Under the pieces are notes generated by a model. The model saw only the letters and a list, made by a program, of their open reading frames with translations, ran no database searches and was not told the DNA's origin. A stretch of 64,000 nucleotides of DNA from Kineosporia rhizophila (lineage in GTDB: Bacteria; Actinomycetota; Actinomycetes; Actinomycetales; Kineosporiaceae). This document shows, one piece after another, positions 54,014 through 61,973 of this stretch (the stretch's first letter is position 1; the number at the start of each line of letters is the position of its first letter). The position numbers and the translations under genes are program-made. Location of the stretch: the NCBI RefSeq assembly GCF_021277265.1, contig NZ_JAJSOH010000004.1:248001-312000 (forward strand), given 5' to 3'.

Positions 54014-54412
54014 ATGGTTGGGGGTGTGACCGCGTCAGACCATGCCATCGACCTCGCCACCCGTGCTGCCCGCGCGGCCGCCGAGAAGCTCGCCACCGAC
54101 ATCGTCGCCATCGACGTCAGTGACCACCTGGTGATCACCGACACCTTCCTGGTGGCCTCGGCGAACAACGAGCGCCAGGTCCGGTCGGTCGTCGACGGGG
54201 TGGAGGAGGAGCTGCTCAAGGCGGGCGCCAAGCCGATCCGCCGGGAGGGTCAGCAGGAGGGCCGCTGGGTGCTCCTCGACTTCGGCGACATCGTGGTGCA
54301 CGTGCAGCACGAGGACGAGCGCGAGTACTACTCCCTCGAGCGGCTCTGGAAGGACTGCCCGGTCCTGGAGCTCCCGGCCGAGGTCAACCAGCCGCAGAGC
54401 GGCCAGGAGTGA
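54014..54412 (+). CDS. rsfS: Ribosomal silencing factor RsfS
   Basis: 132 residues from ATG at 54014 (GAAGG at 6-base spacing); GTG at 54026, giving the usual N-terminus VTASDHAIDLATRAARAAAEKL, is an equally plausible start. The family region SDHLVITDTFLVASANNERQVRSVVDGVEE and GRWVLLDFGDIVVHVQHEDEREYYSLERLWKDCP are clear. It binds L14 and blocks subunit joining in starvation. Its stop overlaps the next GTG by four bases. Confidence 0.95.
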   Translation: MVGGVTASDHAIDLATRAARAAAEKLATDIVAIDVSDHLVITDTFLVASANNERQVRSVVDGVEEELLKAGAKPIRREGQQEGRWVLLDFGDIVVHVQHEDEREYYSLERLWKDCPVLELPAEVNQPQSGQE

Positions 54413-55023
54413 CCGCCGACCGGGTGATCCTGATCCGGCACGGTCGCACCACCTGGAACGCCACCGCGCGCTTCCAGGGGCAGACCGACATCCCGCTCGA
54501 CGACGTGGGCGTGGGCCAGGCCCAGCGCACCGCCGAGGCGCTCTACCAGCAGCTGGTCGGCACCGAGGTGAAGATCCTCTCCTCCGACCTGGCCCGGGCC
54601 GCGCAGACCGCCCGCGCCCTGGCCACCCGGCTGCACGTCGAGGTCGGGCTGGAGCCGCGGCTGCGCGAGGTCTCCGCGGGCGCCTGGGAAGGCCTGACCC
54701 GCGACGAGATCACGAAGGTCTGGCCGGACGACTACGCGGCCTGGCGCCGCGGCGACGCCGACGTGCGGCTGGGCAACGACGGCGAGACCCGGTCAGAGGC
54801 GGCCGAGCGCTGCGCCGCCGCGATCGTCGAGGCCGAGAAGGCGATGACCGGCGGCACGCTGGTGTGTGTGTCGCACGGCGGCGCCCTGCGGGGAGCCATC
54901 TTCTCGCTGCTGGGTACGCCCGACTGGCCCTGGTACGCGCTGGAGGGCCTGCACAACGCGCACTGGGCCGAACTGCAGAACTCTGAGCGGGGCTGGCGGC
55001 TGAGCCGCTACAACGTCAGCTGA
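54409..55023 (+). CDS. Histidine phosphatase (phosphoglycerate-mutase-like)
   Basis: 204 residues. The phosphohistidine motif LIRHGRTTWNATARFQGQTDIPLDD, the REVSAGAWEGLTRDEI segment and the second His in VCVSHGGALRGAIFSLLG are intact. In mycobacteria the gene after rsfS encodes glucosyl-3-phosphoglycerate phosphatase (GpgP); whether this is the same substrate is not proven. It overlaps the convergent TetR gene by 8 bases. Confidence 0.9.
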   Translation: MTADRVILIRHGRTTWNATARFQGQTDIPLDDVGVGQAQRTAEALYQQLVGTEVKILSSDLARAAQTARALATRLHVEVGLEPRLREVSAGAWEGLTRDEITKVWPDDYAAWRRGDADVRLGNDGETRSEAAERCAAAIVEAEKAMTGGTLVCVSHGGALRGAIFSLLGTPDWPWYALEGLHNAHWAELQNSERGWRLSRYNVS

Positions 55024-55597
55024 GGGCCTTGGTCAGGAGTTCCATCTGACTGACCACGGCCTGGCGTCGGGTAGGTAGATCCAGCCCGGCGCCCAGCACC
55101 GACTCCGCCACCGCGCCCAGCGACCAGCAGGCGGTCACCAGCGTGACCGCCGTCAGCAGCAGGTGTTCGGCCGCCGCCTGATCCAGCCCCGGCACTGCTG
55201 CGCGGAAGCAGTCCACCTGCCCCGCACAGATCGGCCGCCGCCGCTCCAGCGCCACTGCCTGCCCCACCTCCAGGCTCTCCCAGGCCAGCAGCCGGGGTAG
55301 CTCGGGCCTTCTGTTGCAACGGTCGAAGAGCTCACCGGTGAAGCGGCCGACCGCCCCGGGGCTGCTCGGCGTCATGTCGATGTCCGCCAGCAAGCCCGAC
55401 AGCTCATGCGCCAGCACTGCGGCGAAGAACTGCTGCTTGTCGCCGAAGTACTTGTAGACGCGTTCCTTGTTCACGCCGGCGTCCCGGCCGATCGCGTCCA
55501 TCCGGGCCCCCGCGAACCCGTGGGCCGCGAACTGGCGCGCACCCGCGTCCAAAAGCTTCTTCCTGGTCGCCTCGGTGTCCCATGCCACGACCACCAC
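55016..55597 (-). CDS. TetR-family repressor
   Basis: 193 residues from GTG at 55597, chosen because a mirrored 19-bp element with the ribosome site TTGGAG ends 5 nt upstream, exactly as for the divergent gene. The HTH is TRKKLLDAGARQFAAHGFAGARMDAIGRDAGVNKERVYKYFGDKQQFF, a canonical TetR domain. The C-terminal ligand domain is not assignable. It most likely controls the divergent oxidoreductase gene and itself. Confidence 0.9.
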   Translation of the reverse strand: MVVVAWDTEATRKKLLDAGARQFAAHGFAGARMDAIGRDAGVNKERVYKYFGDKQQFFAAVLAHELSGLLADIDMTPSSPGAVGRFTGELFDRCNRRPELPRLLAWESLEVGQAVALERRRPICAGQVDCFRAAVPGLDQAAAEHLLLTAVTLVTACWSLGAVAESVLGAGLDLPTRRQAVVSQMELLTKALS

Positions 55598-55602
55598 CGT
55601 AC

Positions 55603-55675
55603 AACTCCAACCGGATGGTTGCAGATATCGGCGAGACCTGCCTACGCTGCTAAACCCAACCAAGCGTTTGGAGTT
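55603..55675. promoter_or_regulatory. Divergent TetR operator pair
   Basis: On the minus strand CAACCATCCGGTTGGAGTT (55621-55603) and on the plus strand CAACCAAGCGTTTGGAGTT (55657-55675) match at 16 of 19 positions. Each ends 5 nt before its gene's start codon and contains its ribosome site. Both are partly palindromic (CCAA...TTGG). This is a strong candidate for TetR binding to control both genes. The 35 bp between holds no other obvious motif. Confidence 0.75.
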
Positions 55676-55680
55676 AGCTC

Positions 55681-56640
55681 ATGAAGACGTTGCTGCTGGG
55701 TGCGCGCGGAGCAGTCGGGCGAGTGATTGCGGCCGAACTGCTCGCCGACGGGCACGTAGTGATCCCGGCCGGGCGCACGGCGGTTCCCGGCGGGGTCCGG
55801 ATCGAACTACCAACAATGGACGGGTGGCGCGCCTTGGAGCGGGCGGCGGCCAGTGTCGATGTGGTGGTCAATGCATCGGGCATTGAGGACGCTCGCATCG
55901 GCCCGTCGGTGGGGGAGACACCCCTGGTCGAGATCTCGGCCACTGCTGCGTATCTGGAGCAGTTACGCGAGAGCGGGACGAACGTGCTGCTGGGCGCGGG
56001 GCTGATCCCGGGGCTGAGCACGGTGCTGGTGCAGGCGCTCAAGGCTGCCCCCTCCGACGAGATCGACGTGCTGGTCATGCTGGGCAGCGGTGAAGCGCAT
56101 GGCCCCGCCGCCGTGGCCTGGACCGCCGGCCTGATCGGGGCTGACCTGTACAAGCCCGCTGAGGGTGGCACCGTGCGCAACCTGACCTCAGGCCTTTCCG
56201 GCGTTGGGCCAGACGGGCGTACCCGCCGTTACCTCCGGGCCGACTTTCCCGACCATTGGCTTCTCGGGCGCCCAATCCGCAGCTACCTGACCCTGAGCTC
56301 TCCCCTGGCGGCAGGTGCCCTCGGCGTCGTGGCCCGCCTGCCCCGTTTGAAGGGTCTGCTCGCCCGCTCACCGCACATCGGTTCCAGCGATTGGCATGTG
56401 ATCTGCATCAATCGGCGCACCGGCGAGCGCCTGGCTGCTGCTGGTGTGGGGCAGTCCGTAGCCACCGGCGTGCTCACCGCCCTGGCGGCCACCCGGATCG
56501 CCGGAACTCGGCCCGGGATCGTGACCATGGACGAAATGGTTTCGCTGGAGGACGTTCTCGCCGCCGGGGCGCCTGCCGGTGGTGCGCTCGTCACGCTCTC
56601 TGGGGCCGCCGCCGACGCTCCCGAAGTTTTCGATTTGTAG
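55681..56640 (+). CDS. Saccharopine-dehydrogenase-like NAD(P)-binding oxidoreductase
   Basis: 319 residues. The Rossmann start MKTLLLGARGAVGRVIAAELL and DVVVNASGIEDARIG, followed by YLEQLRESGTNVLLGAGLIPGLSTVLVQAL, match saccharopine dehydrogenase-type NAD(P)-binding proteins. The C-terminus (GVLTALAATRIAGTRPGIVTMDEMV) is typical of the same group. It is probably induced by a small molecule relieved through the divergent TetR. The true substrate is unknown. Confidence 0.85.
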   Translation: MKTLLLGARGAVGRVIAAELLADGHVVIPAGRTAVPGGVRIELPTMDGWRALERAAASVDVVVNASGIEDARIGPSVGETPLVEISATAAYLEQLRESGTNVLLGAGLIPGLSTVLVQALKAAPSDEIDVLVMLGSGEAHGPAAVAWTAGLIGADLYKPAEGGTVRNLTSGLSGVGPDGRTRRYLRADFPDHWLLGRPIRSYLTLSSPLAAGALGVVARLPRLKGLLARSPHIGSSDWHVICINRRTGERLAAAGVGQSVATGVLTALAATRIAGTRPGIVTMDEMVSLEDVLAAGAPAGGALVTLSGAAADAPEVFDL

Positions 56641-56712
56641 TTGCCCCCGTGTCCTGCGGTAAAGTTCCATGACGCCGAACGAGAGGCCGCGCAAGCGGGC
56701 TCGTCGCGTGGC

Positions 56713-56789
<77 letters not shown>

Positions 56790-56830
56790 AGGTGGCTTGT
56801 TCGAACCTCCTGACGGGGGTCAGAGCCACT

Positions 56831-56857
56831 GGCCGGGCCGACACTGTCGGCCCGGCC
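56831..56857. terminator. Terminator after tRNA-Ala
   Basis: GGCCGGGCCGAC (56831-56842) and GTCGGCCCGGCC (56846-56857) form a perfect 12-base stem around ACT and are followed by GTTTT. It can also end the convergent SDR gene. Confidence 0.88.
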
Positions 56858-56875
56858 GTTTTCATTGGTGGTAGG

Positions 56876-57805
56876 TCAGGCGGGCAGCAGGCCCGGCAGG
56901 CTGTCGGCAGTGTCGAGAATGGTGGATGCGGGATCCCGCGGCCCCCAGCCCAGGATGTTCCGGGCCGCCTCGGCCGAGATCGGCGGGGTGTCCGTGGCCG
57001 GCGCTGCCACCCCCGGCCCTTCGGCCAGAACACGCGCCATCCACTCCACCGTCACCGGACGCCCCGAAGAGGCGATGAAGCGTCGTCCCACTGCTTCGGG
57101 GGCATCCAGAGCGCGAAGGTGCAGCTCAACGACGTCCCGTACGTCAACGATCGTGAAGGGGCGGCCGGGACCGGACAGGGATTGGCCCGAGCGCAGCGCA
57201 GCCACCATCTCCACCGAGACGGACAGCTTCGGGGAGAGGGCCGGCCCGAAGATGCCGGTCGGGTTGACCACCACCAGTTCCGGACCCCCGTCGGCCGCGA
57301 ACTTCCACGCCGCACGTTCGGCCAGGGCCTTGGAGCGGATGTACGCGGGAAGCGACGTGTCTTCTCCGTCAGTCCAGTCCGCCTCGGTGTAGGGCTCGCC
57401 GCTGTGACGGGAGTACCCCACCGCAGCGAACGACGAGGTCAGGACAACCCGCCGCACATTCTGCCGTCGCGCGGCAGCCAGCACCCGTAGAGCACCGTCG
57501 CGGGCAGGCCGAATGATGTGCTCGGGGTCGTCCGGTTCCGCCGCTGGGAAAGGAGAAGCGTGGTGCAACACCCCGTCCGCGCCCTCCAGGGCCGAATCCC
57601 AGCCACTTTCATCGTCCAGAGTCGCCGTGACGAACTCCAGACCTGCCGCGTTCGCCTCGGCCTGAGCGACGGCCTGCAGCACCAAGTCTTTGCCTGCGGC
57701 GTTGCGGACAACCGCCCGAACCGTCTCCCCGTCGTCCAAAAGCCTTACCACCGAATGATTGCCGACGAAGCCACTGGCTCCGGTCACCACGATCGTCCGG
57801 TTCAT
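56876..57805 (-). CDS. NAD(P)-dependent SDR/epimerase (dihydroflavonol-reductase-like)
   Basis: 309 residues. The extended SDR nucleotide site TIVVTGASGFVGNHSVVRLLDDG, VLHHASPFP, VVLTSSFAAVGYS, catalytic YIRSK and VVNPTGIFGP match the dihydroflavonol-4-reductase/cinnamoyl-CoA reductase group. AGGAGG upstream sets the start. It is 9 bp downstream of the MerR gene, so it shares that promoter. It may reduce a xenobiotic carbonyl, since its operon neighbours are epoxide hydrolase and MerR. Confidence 0.9.
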   Translation of the reverse strand: MNRTIVVTGASGFVGNHSVVRLLDDGETVRAVVRNAAGKDLVLQAVAQAEANAAGLEFVTATLDDESGWDSALEGADGVLHHASPFPAAEPDDPEHIIRPARDGALRVLAAARRQNVRRVVLTSSFAAVGYSRHSGEPYTEADWTDGEDTSLPAYIRSKALAERAAWKFAADGGPELVVVNPTGIFGPALSPKLSVSVEMVAALRSGQSLSGPGRPFTIVDVRDVVELHLRALDAPEAVGRRFIASSGRPVTVEWMARVLAEGPGVAAPATDTPPISAEAARNILGWGPRDPASTILDTADSLPGLLPA

Positions 57806-57814
57806 CGGTTCCTC

Positions 57815-58270
57815 CTAGAATCGCTGGATCACCTCGCCCACGGCTGCGACGGCACGTGCCTCCCCGTCGACATCGCCGCGCACACGGGCGTCCCATAGTT
57901 CGGTCTTGCGTCGTAGGTACTCGGCGCGGACGCGCAGCGTCGCGATCTCTTCCTCCACGCGCTGTGCGTGCGCGGCGAACAGATCTCGCTGCTCCCGCCG
58001 GGCCGCCTCGTCCCCCTGGTCACTGCGTTCGAGCAGTTCCAGGTAGCGGCGCATGTCCGCCACGCCCACGCCTGACGACCGTAGGCAGGCCAGGGCCTCC
58101 ACCCTCTGCGCAGTCGCCTCGTCGTAGCGACGGTGACCACTGTCCTGGTCGCGGGCGACTTCCCGCAGCAGTCCGATCCTCTCGTAGTAGCGCAGAGTCG
58201 GTTCGCTGAAGCCGGAGCGGGCCGCCATCTGGGCGATGGTCAAGTCCGCTCCGGGCGCCTGCGTCGTCAT
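57815..58270 (-). CDS. MerR-family transcriptional regulator
   Basis: 151 residues. The [30 protein letters not shown] and [37 protein letters not shown] is a full MerR domain, followed by a dimer helix (about 90-130) and a short tail with no cysteine cluster, so it is not a metal sensor of the classic type. Its ATG overlaps the hydrolase stop (ATGA). A MerR-type promoter lies immediately upstream, inside the hydrolase gene, predicting autoregulation. Confidence 0.92.
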   Translation of the reverse strand: MTTQAPGADLTIAQMAARSGFSEPTLRYYERIGLLREVARDQDSGHRRYDEATAQRVEALACLRSSGVGVADMRRYLELLERSDQGDEAARREQRDLFAAHAQRVEEEIATLRVRAEYLRRKTELWDARVRGDVDGEARAVAAVGEVIQRF

Positions 58271-59481
58271 GCCAGGAGTCTGCGCCCCTTGAAGCGCTTT
58301 AAGTCAAGGCCGAGCTTGCGGAAGAACACCTGGATGTCGTCGACCAGCAGCCCGGGCGCTTCCATGGCCAGGAAGTGACCGCCTTGGCCGAGTTCGGTCC
58401 AGTGCACGATGTTGTGGTCACGCTCGGCCCAGGGCCGGATGGCGTTGTCGTTGCCGGACACGAGGACGCCGGTGGGCACGGTCCCGAGTTGGCTCAGGGC
58501 CCGGTCCTGCTGGCTGTCTCCCCAGTCGGCCCCGCCCTGGGAGATCTCTTCGTAGTAGATCTGGGCGGCGGATGAGGCGGTGCCGGTCAGCCAGTAGATC
58601 GACACGTCGGTGAGGAAGCGGTCACGGTCGATGCTGTCCTCCGGCAGCCCCTCTGCGGGAGCGGTGTGCTCCTTGAACGTCTCCACGATCCAGGCCAGCT
58701 GGCCGGCCGGGGAGTCGTTCAGGGCGTAACCGACGGTCTGGGGGCGTTTGCTGTTGCACTGGAAGTAACCGTCGTTGGAGTTCTGCATCCGCTGCCAACG
58801 TTGCTGTTCGGCCTCGCTGAGGTTGTCCATCTCCCCGTCGGCCCCGACCGGCAGGGTGACCATGGCGGTGAGGTGGATGCCGATGACACGCTCCGGGTCC
58901 TGCTGACCCACTTTGGGGGCTACCCACGCGCCCATGTCGTAGCCGTGCACGCCGTACCGGTCGTAGCCGAGCTGGGTCATCAGGGCCGCGAGGATCCCGG
59001 CGATCCGGGCCGCGTTCATCCCCGGCCCGGCCAGGGGTGTGGAGAACCCGAAACCCGGCAGCGACGGGATCACCAGATGGAAGGCGTCGGCGGGGTCGCC
59101 GCCGTGGCTACGGGGATCGGACAGGGGCCCGATCACGTTGAGGAAGTCGACCACCGAGCCGGGCCAGCCGTGCAACAGGATCAGCGGTGTGGCGTCTGGT
59201 TCGGGCGAGCGCACGTGCAGGTGGTGCAGATTCTGCCCGTCGATGGTGATCAGGTGTTGCGGGTACTGGTTGAGAACGGCCTCCTGAGCACGCCAGTCGT
59301 AGTCGGTGCGCCAGTAGTCGGCCACCTCCCGGAGATATCCGGTGGGGACTCCGCGGCTCCAGCCGACCCCGGGAAGCTCCTGCGGCCACCTGGTGGTGGC
59401 CAGGCGGGTTGCCAGGTCGTCGAGCTGAGACTGCGGGATGTCGATCCGGAACGGGCGAAGGTCGGGCCGGCTGGTTGTCAT
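58267..59481 (-). CDS. Epoxide hydrolase family alpha/beta-hydrolase
   Basis: 404 residues from ATG at 59481 (GTG at 59490 possible). The N-terminal epoxide-hydrolase domain ([23 protein letters not shown]) precedes the hydrolase fold with the oxyanion motif [17 protein letters not shown] and the nucleophile elbow [13 protein letters not shown], where Asp takes the place of Ser as in soluble and microsomal-type epoxide hydrolases. The catalytic His is in [13 protein letters not shown]. It probably opens xenobiotic epoxides. It is first in an operon with MerR and SDR. No clear ribosome site is seen. Confidence 0.93.
   Translation of the reverse strand: MTTSRPDLRPFRIDIPQSQLDDLATRLATTRWPQELPGVGWSRGVPTGYLREVADYWRTDYDWRAQEAVLNQYPQHLITIDGQNLHHLHVRSPEPDATPLILLHGWPGSVVDFLNVIGPLSDPRSHGGDPADAFHLVIPSLPGFGFSTPLAGPGMNAARIAGILAALMTQLGYDRYGVHGYDMGAWVAPKVGQQDPERVIGIHLTAMVTLPVGADGEMDNLSEAEQQRWQRMQNSNDGYFQCNSKRPQTVGYALNDSPAGQLAWIVETFKEHTAPAEGLPEDSIDRDRFLTDVSIYWLTGTASSAAQIYYEEISQGGADWGDSQQDRALSQLGTVPTGVLVSGNDNAIRPWAERDHNIVHWTELGQGGHFLAMEAPGLLVDDIQVFFRKLGLDLKRFKGRRLLA
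58277..58309 (-). promoter_or_regulatory. MerR-type promoter inside the epoxide hydrolase gene
   Basis: On the minus strand TTGACT (58307-58302), a 19-bp spacer and CAGACT (58282-58277) form a promoter of MerR-regulated geometry. The spacer contains the near-palindrome CTTAAAGCGCTTCAAG, flanked by CCTTGA/TCAAGG. The predicted transcript starts at about 58270, the A of the MerR ATG, so the message would be leaderless; there is no ribosome site. Confidence 0.75.
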
Positions 59482-59612
59482 GCGACGCACGCTAGAACCC
59501 GATGCGGACAGCTGCTTTCCTGATGTTGCCTCGTCAGAAGTTGGGCCAGGCGTTGCCAGAATGAGTGGGACGTGAGCGAGGTCCTGGCCCAGGTCCAGGC
59601 GGCCCCGGTGCG

Positions 59613-59700
59613 GCCAAGAACCACTTGGCCACCATCCAGGAGGAGCTGGGCGCCCGTAATCGCGCCGCGATCGCGGTCTGGGCCTGGAAGACGGCCGGTC
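59613..59700 (+). pseudogene. Remnant of a LuxR-type HTH C-terminus
   Basis: The plus frame reads [20 protein letters not shown] then AVWAWKTAG, closely matching the last two helices of the LuxR/NarL HTH (VKNHL...IQ.KLG.RNR.E.A.WAW). No receiver, linker or start codon precedes it; the sequence before is not LuxR-like. It is probably the tail of a regulator lost by deletion, sitting between the hydrolase and HTH-NTase genes. Confidence 0.6.
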
Positions 59701-59728
59701 CGGCTGAGCAAGCAGTCAGCAGCCTGGG

Positions 59729-59770
59729 AAGCTCTCCATTTATGAGAGTAAGCTCTCGTGATATGAGAGC
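59729..59770 (+). promoter_or_regulatory. 21-bp tandemly duplicated operator of the HTH-NTase/HEPN module
   Basis: Two 21-bp units, 59729-59749 and 59750-59770, each contain the inverted repeat CTCTC-N7-GAGAG (59732-59748 and 59753-59769). They start with AAGCTCTC and differ mainly in the central bases. Spacing of exactly 21 bp places both on one DNA face. An ATG is embedded in each unit (59742 and 59763), so repression at the start codon is likely. Confidence 0.75.
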
Positions 59771-60341
59771 TTCAGCCTCGCCATTGTTGCCGCTCCTGCG
59801 CAGTCGTCTCCAGGGGGAGCTGCTGGCCCGGGTACTGCTCGGCAGCACGCCAATCAGCATCGCTGACCTCGCGCGGGACCTGGCCGCCCCGCTCCCGACG
59901 GTTGCCCGTGAGGTGAGTCGCCTGCGTGAGGGTGGCCTGCTGGTCGTGGACAAGCAGGGCCGGGCCCAACTGGTCTCAGCGAACGAGACCAACCCGGCGA
60001 CGGAACCGCTGCGGCAGCTCATCGCGGTCACCTTCGGACCGCGGCAGGTCGTGCCGGAGGAGTTCGGGGATCTGTCCGGTCTGGGAGAGCTGTACATTTT
60101 TGGATCGTGGGCGGCCCGGTACGAGGGGGAATGGGGGTCGGTGCCAGGCGACGTGGACGTCCTCGTCGTCGGCCCGGTCGATCGTGACGACGTGTACGAC
60201 GCGGCTGAGCGAGCCGCCCGGCGCCTGTGGCGCGAGGTCAACGCCACTGTCGTTTCGTGGCAACGCTGGTCTGCCCAGGACGACCCGTTTCTCAGTGAGG
60301 TGAGACGGCGTCCTCTGCTGAAACTCTCTTCGGGGGAATGA
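59742..60341 (+). CDS. HTH-nucleotidyltransferase protein (MNT-type, antitoxin-like)
   Basis: 199 residues from ATG 59742; ATG 59763 (192 residues) is equally plausible. A winged HTH (about 20-90: ELLARVLLGSTPISIADLARDL, TVAREVSRLREGGLLVVDKQG) is followed by a minimal nucleotidyltransferase domain (about 110-180) with FGSWAARY and the metal-binding GDVDVLVVG (D-x-D). This combination is found in antitoxins of MNT/HEPN systems that also autoregulate. The HEPN gene follows 4 bp downstream. The duplicated operator overlaps its start. Confidence 0.8.
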   Translation: MRVSSRDMRASASPLLPLLRSRLQGELLARVLLGSTPISIADLARDLAAPLPTVAREVSRLREGGLLVVDKQGRAQLVSANETNPATEPLRQLIAVTFGPRQVVPEEFGDLSGLGELYIFGSWAARYEGEWGSVPGDVDVLVVGPVDRDDVYDAAERAARRLWREVNATVVSWQRWSAQDDPFLSEVRRRPLLKLSSGE

Positions 60342-60345
60342 GACT

Positions 60346-60822
60346 GTGAGCTGGAACAAGGGACGCGACGTCATCGAAGATCTGCTCAGGCGGGGTCACC
60401 TTGAGCACGTACCGGGTAACGAGTCCGAGGCCCAGCACTTACTGGCCAAGGCGCACTCTCATCTGCAAACAGCTCAGAGCGTTTCGGACCTGGATCCGGA
60501 GATCGCTTACGGGGCGCTGTACGCGGCGGCACGTAAGGCGCTTACGGCCCTCCTGATTCAGCAGGGGCTCCGTCCCACCAGGGCCGGAGGGCATGAGGTC
60601 GTAATTGAGGCAGTGCAAGCACAGTTGGTGCCGCCGCTCGGAGAGGTCATGCGTCCTATGCGGCGGATCAAGCGACGCCGCAATGACGGTGACTACGCGG
60701 GTTCCGAAGACCGACTGCATGCCGAAGATGTCGAGGCCGACCTGCCGGCGGCGGCAGCGATCGTCGATGCGGTGGAGCGTGTGCTGCCTCAGATGACAGT
60801 GTTCGTGACTCAGCGAGCGTGA
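60346..60822 (+). CDS. HEPN-domain protein (candidate toxin partner)
   Basis: 158 residues from GTG with GGGGGA upstream. It is all-helical with the HEPN pattern: AQHLLAKAHSHLQTAQ, AYGALYAAARKALTALLIQQGLRP and MRRIKRRRNDGDYAG. The canonical RX4-6H site is either RPTRAGGH (R-x6-H) or has been replaced by RNxxxY in the last motif. Tyr in NDGDY aligns with the residue adenylylated in HepT by its nucleotidyltransferase partner. The pair is probably a toxin-antitoxin or anti-phage unit; this is inference from domain content and gene order. Confidence 0.75.
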   Translation: MSWNKGRDVIEDLLRRGHLEHVPGNESEAQHLLAKAHSHLQTAQSVSDLDPEIAYGALYAAARKALTALLIQQGLRPTRAGGHEVVIEAVQAQLVPPLGEVMRPMRRIKRRRNDGDYAGSEDRLHAEDVEADLPAAAAIVDAVERVLPQMTVFVTQRA

Positions 60823-60978
60823 TCACGGGGGTTCGCACCGGACGGAGCAGCGGGTCTCGTTCCGGGCGGACAGGCCGTCGTCTGGGTGGGCCGATCTGGC
60901 CCAGGATCATTGCTCGCGAACCTGCGAAGTTTGTTGACGTCACCCCGACGGCAACATTTCACGAGAGCAGGTTCAGCC

Positions 60979-61911
60979 ATGAAGGCAGTGCGTTTCCACG
61001 AGGTCGGCGGCCCCGAGGTTCTGCGCTTCGAGGACGTCGAGCAGCCCACCCCCGGCGCCGGCGAGGTCCGGATCCGAGTCGCGGCCTCGGCGTTCAATGC
61101 GGCCGACAACGGCATGCGGGCCGGCTTCCTCCCCATCCCGGTGGTGCTGCCGCACGTGCCCGGCTACGACGTCTCGGGCACGGTCGACGCGCTTGGTGAG
61201 GGCGTGGACGGCCTCTCGGTCGGCGATCAGGTCGTCGGTTTCTTCCCGATGGAGCGGGACGGCGGCGCGGCCGAGTACACGATCGTCCCGGCCGACCGCC
61301 TGGTCACCGCTCCCACCAGCATCCCGCTGGCCGACGCGGCCGGTCTGCCGTCGGTGGCACTGACTGCCTGGCAGGCACTGTTCGACGACGGCAACCTGCA
61401 GGCCGGGCAGCGCGTGCTGATCAACGGCGCCGGCGGCGTGGTCGGTAAGTACGCCATCGCGTTGGCCAAGCGAGCGGGCGTGCACGTGGTGGCCACCGCC
61501 AGCCCGCGCAGCGAGGAGGCCGTCCGCGCCGCCGGCGCCGACGAGATCGTCGACTACACCGCCACCGACCTGCTGAGCGCGGTCGAGGGGCAGGTCGATG
61601 TACTGCTCAACCTCGCCCCCATCGACCCGGAGCAGTTCGCCGCCCTGGTGGCCCTGGTCCGCGACGGCGGCAAGGTGGTCAGCACCACCGCCTTCATGGC
61701 CACCCCCAGCGACGAGGCCCGCAACGTCACCGCGGCCACGGTGTTCGTCCTGCCGAACCGCGAGCGCCTGACCGAGCTGGTGTCCCTGGTCGACAAGGGC
61801 GAGCTCAAGGTGGAGGTCACCCGCCGGATCCCGCTGGCCGAGCTGCCCGCCCTGCACGCCGAGGCCGCCGCCGGCCGTATCCCCGGCAAGGTCATCGTCC
61901 TGGCCTCCTGA
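60979..61911 (+). CDS. NADP-dependent quinone-oxidoreductase-like protein (zinc-free MDR family)
   Basis: 310 residues from ATG at 60979. MKAVRFHEVGGPEVLRFEDV, PHVPGYDVSGTVDALGEGV and the nucleotide site VLINGAGGVVGKYAIALAKRAG match the quinone oxidoreductase branch of medium-chain dehydrogenases. Catalytic zinc cysteines are absent, as usual for this group. It probably reduces quinones or enones using NADPH. A TTGACG box (60934-60939) lies upstream, but no good -10. Confidence 0.92.
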   Translation: MKAVRFHEVGGPEVLRFEDVEQPTPGAGEVRIRVAASAFNAADNGMRAGFLPIPVVLPHVPGYDVSGTVDALGEGVDGLSVGDQVVGFFPMERDGGAAEYTIVPADRLVTAPTSIPLADAAGLPSVALTAWQALFDDGNLQAGQRVLINGAGGVVGKYAIALAKRAGVHVVATASPRSEEAVRAAGADEIVDYTATDLLSAVEGQVDVLLNLAPIDPEQFAALVALVRDGGKVVSTTAFMATPSDEARNVTAATVFVLPNRERLTELVSLVDKGELKVEVTRRIPLAELPALHAEAAAGRIPGKVIVLAS

Positions 61912-61926
61912 TCAGGACCGCAGGCT

Positions 61927-61953
61927 GGCCGGACCGACATCGTTGGTCCGGCC
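61927..61953. terminator. Bidirectional hairpin between convergent genes
   Basis: GGCCGGACC (61927-61935) and GGTCCGGCC (61945-61953) form a perfect 9-base stem with a 9-base loop, 15 bp after the oxidoreductase stop and 20 bp before the RTX gene end. Confidence 0.75.
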
Positions 61954-61973
61954 GCCTTCCTGTCCGGCCCGAT

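Noticed and set aside
60934..60962. Promoter of the quinone-oxidoreductase gene
   Set aside because: TTGACG is present but no acceptable -10 at 16-19 bp, so it is not listed.
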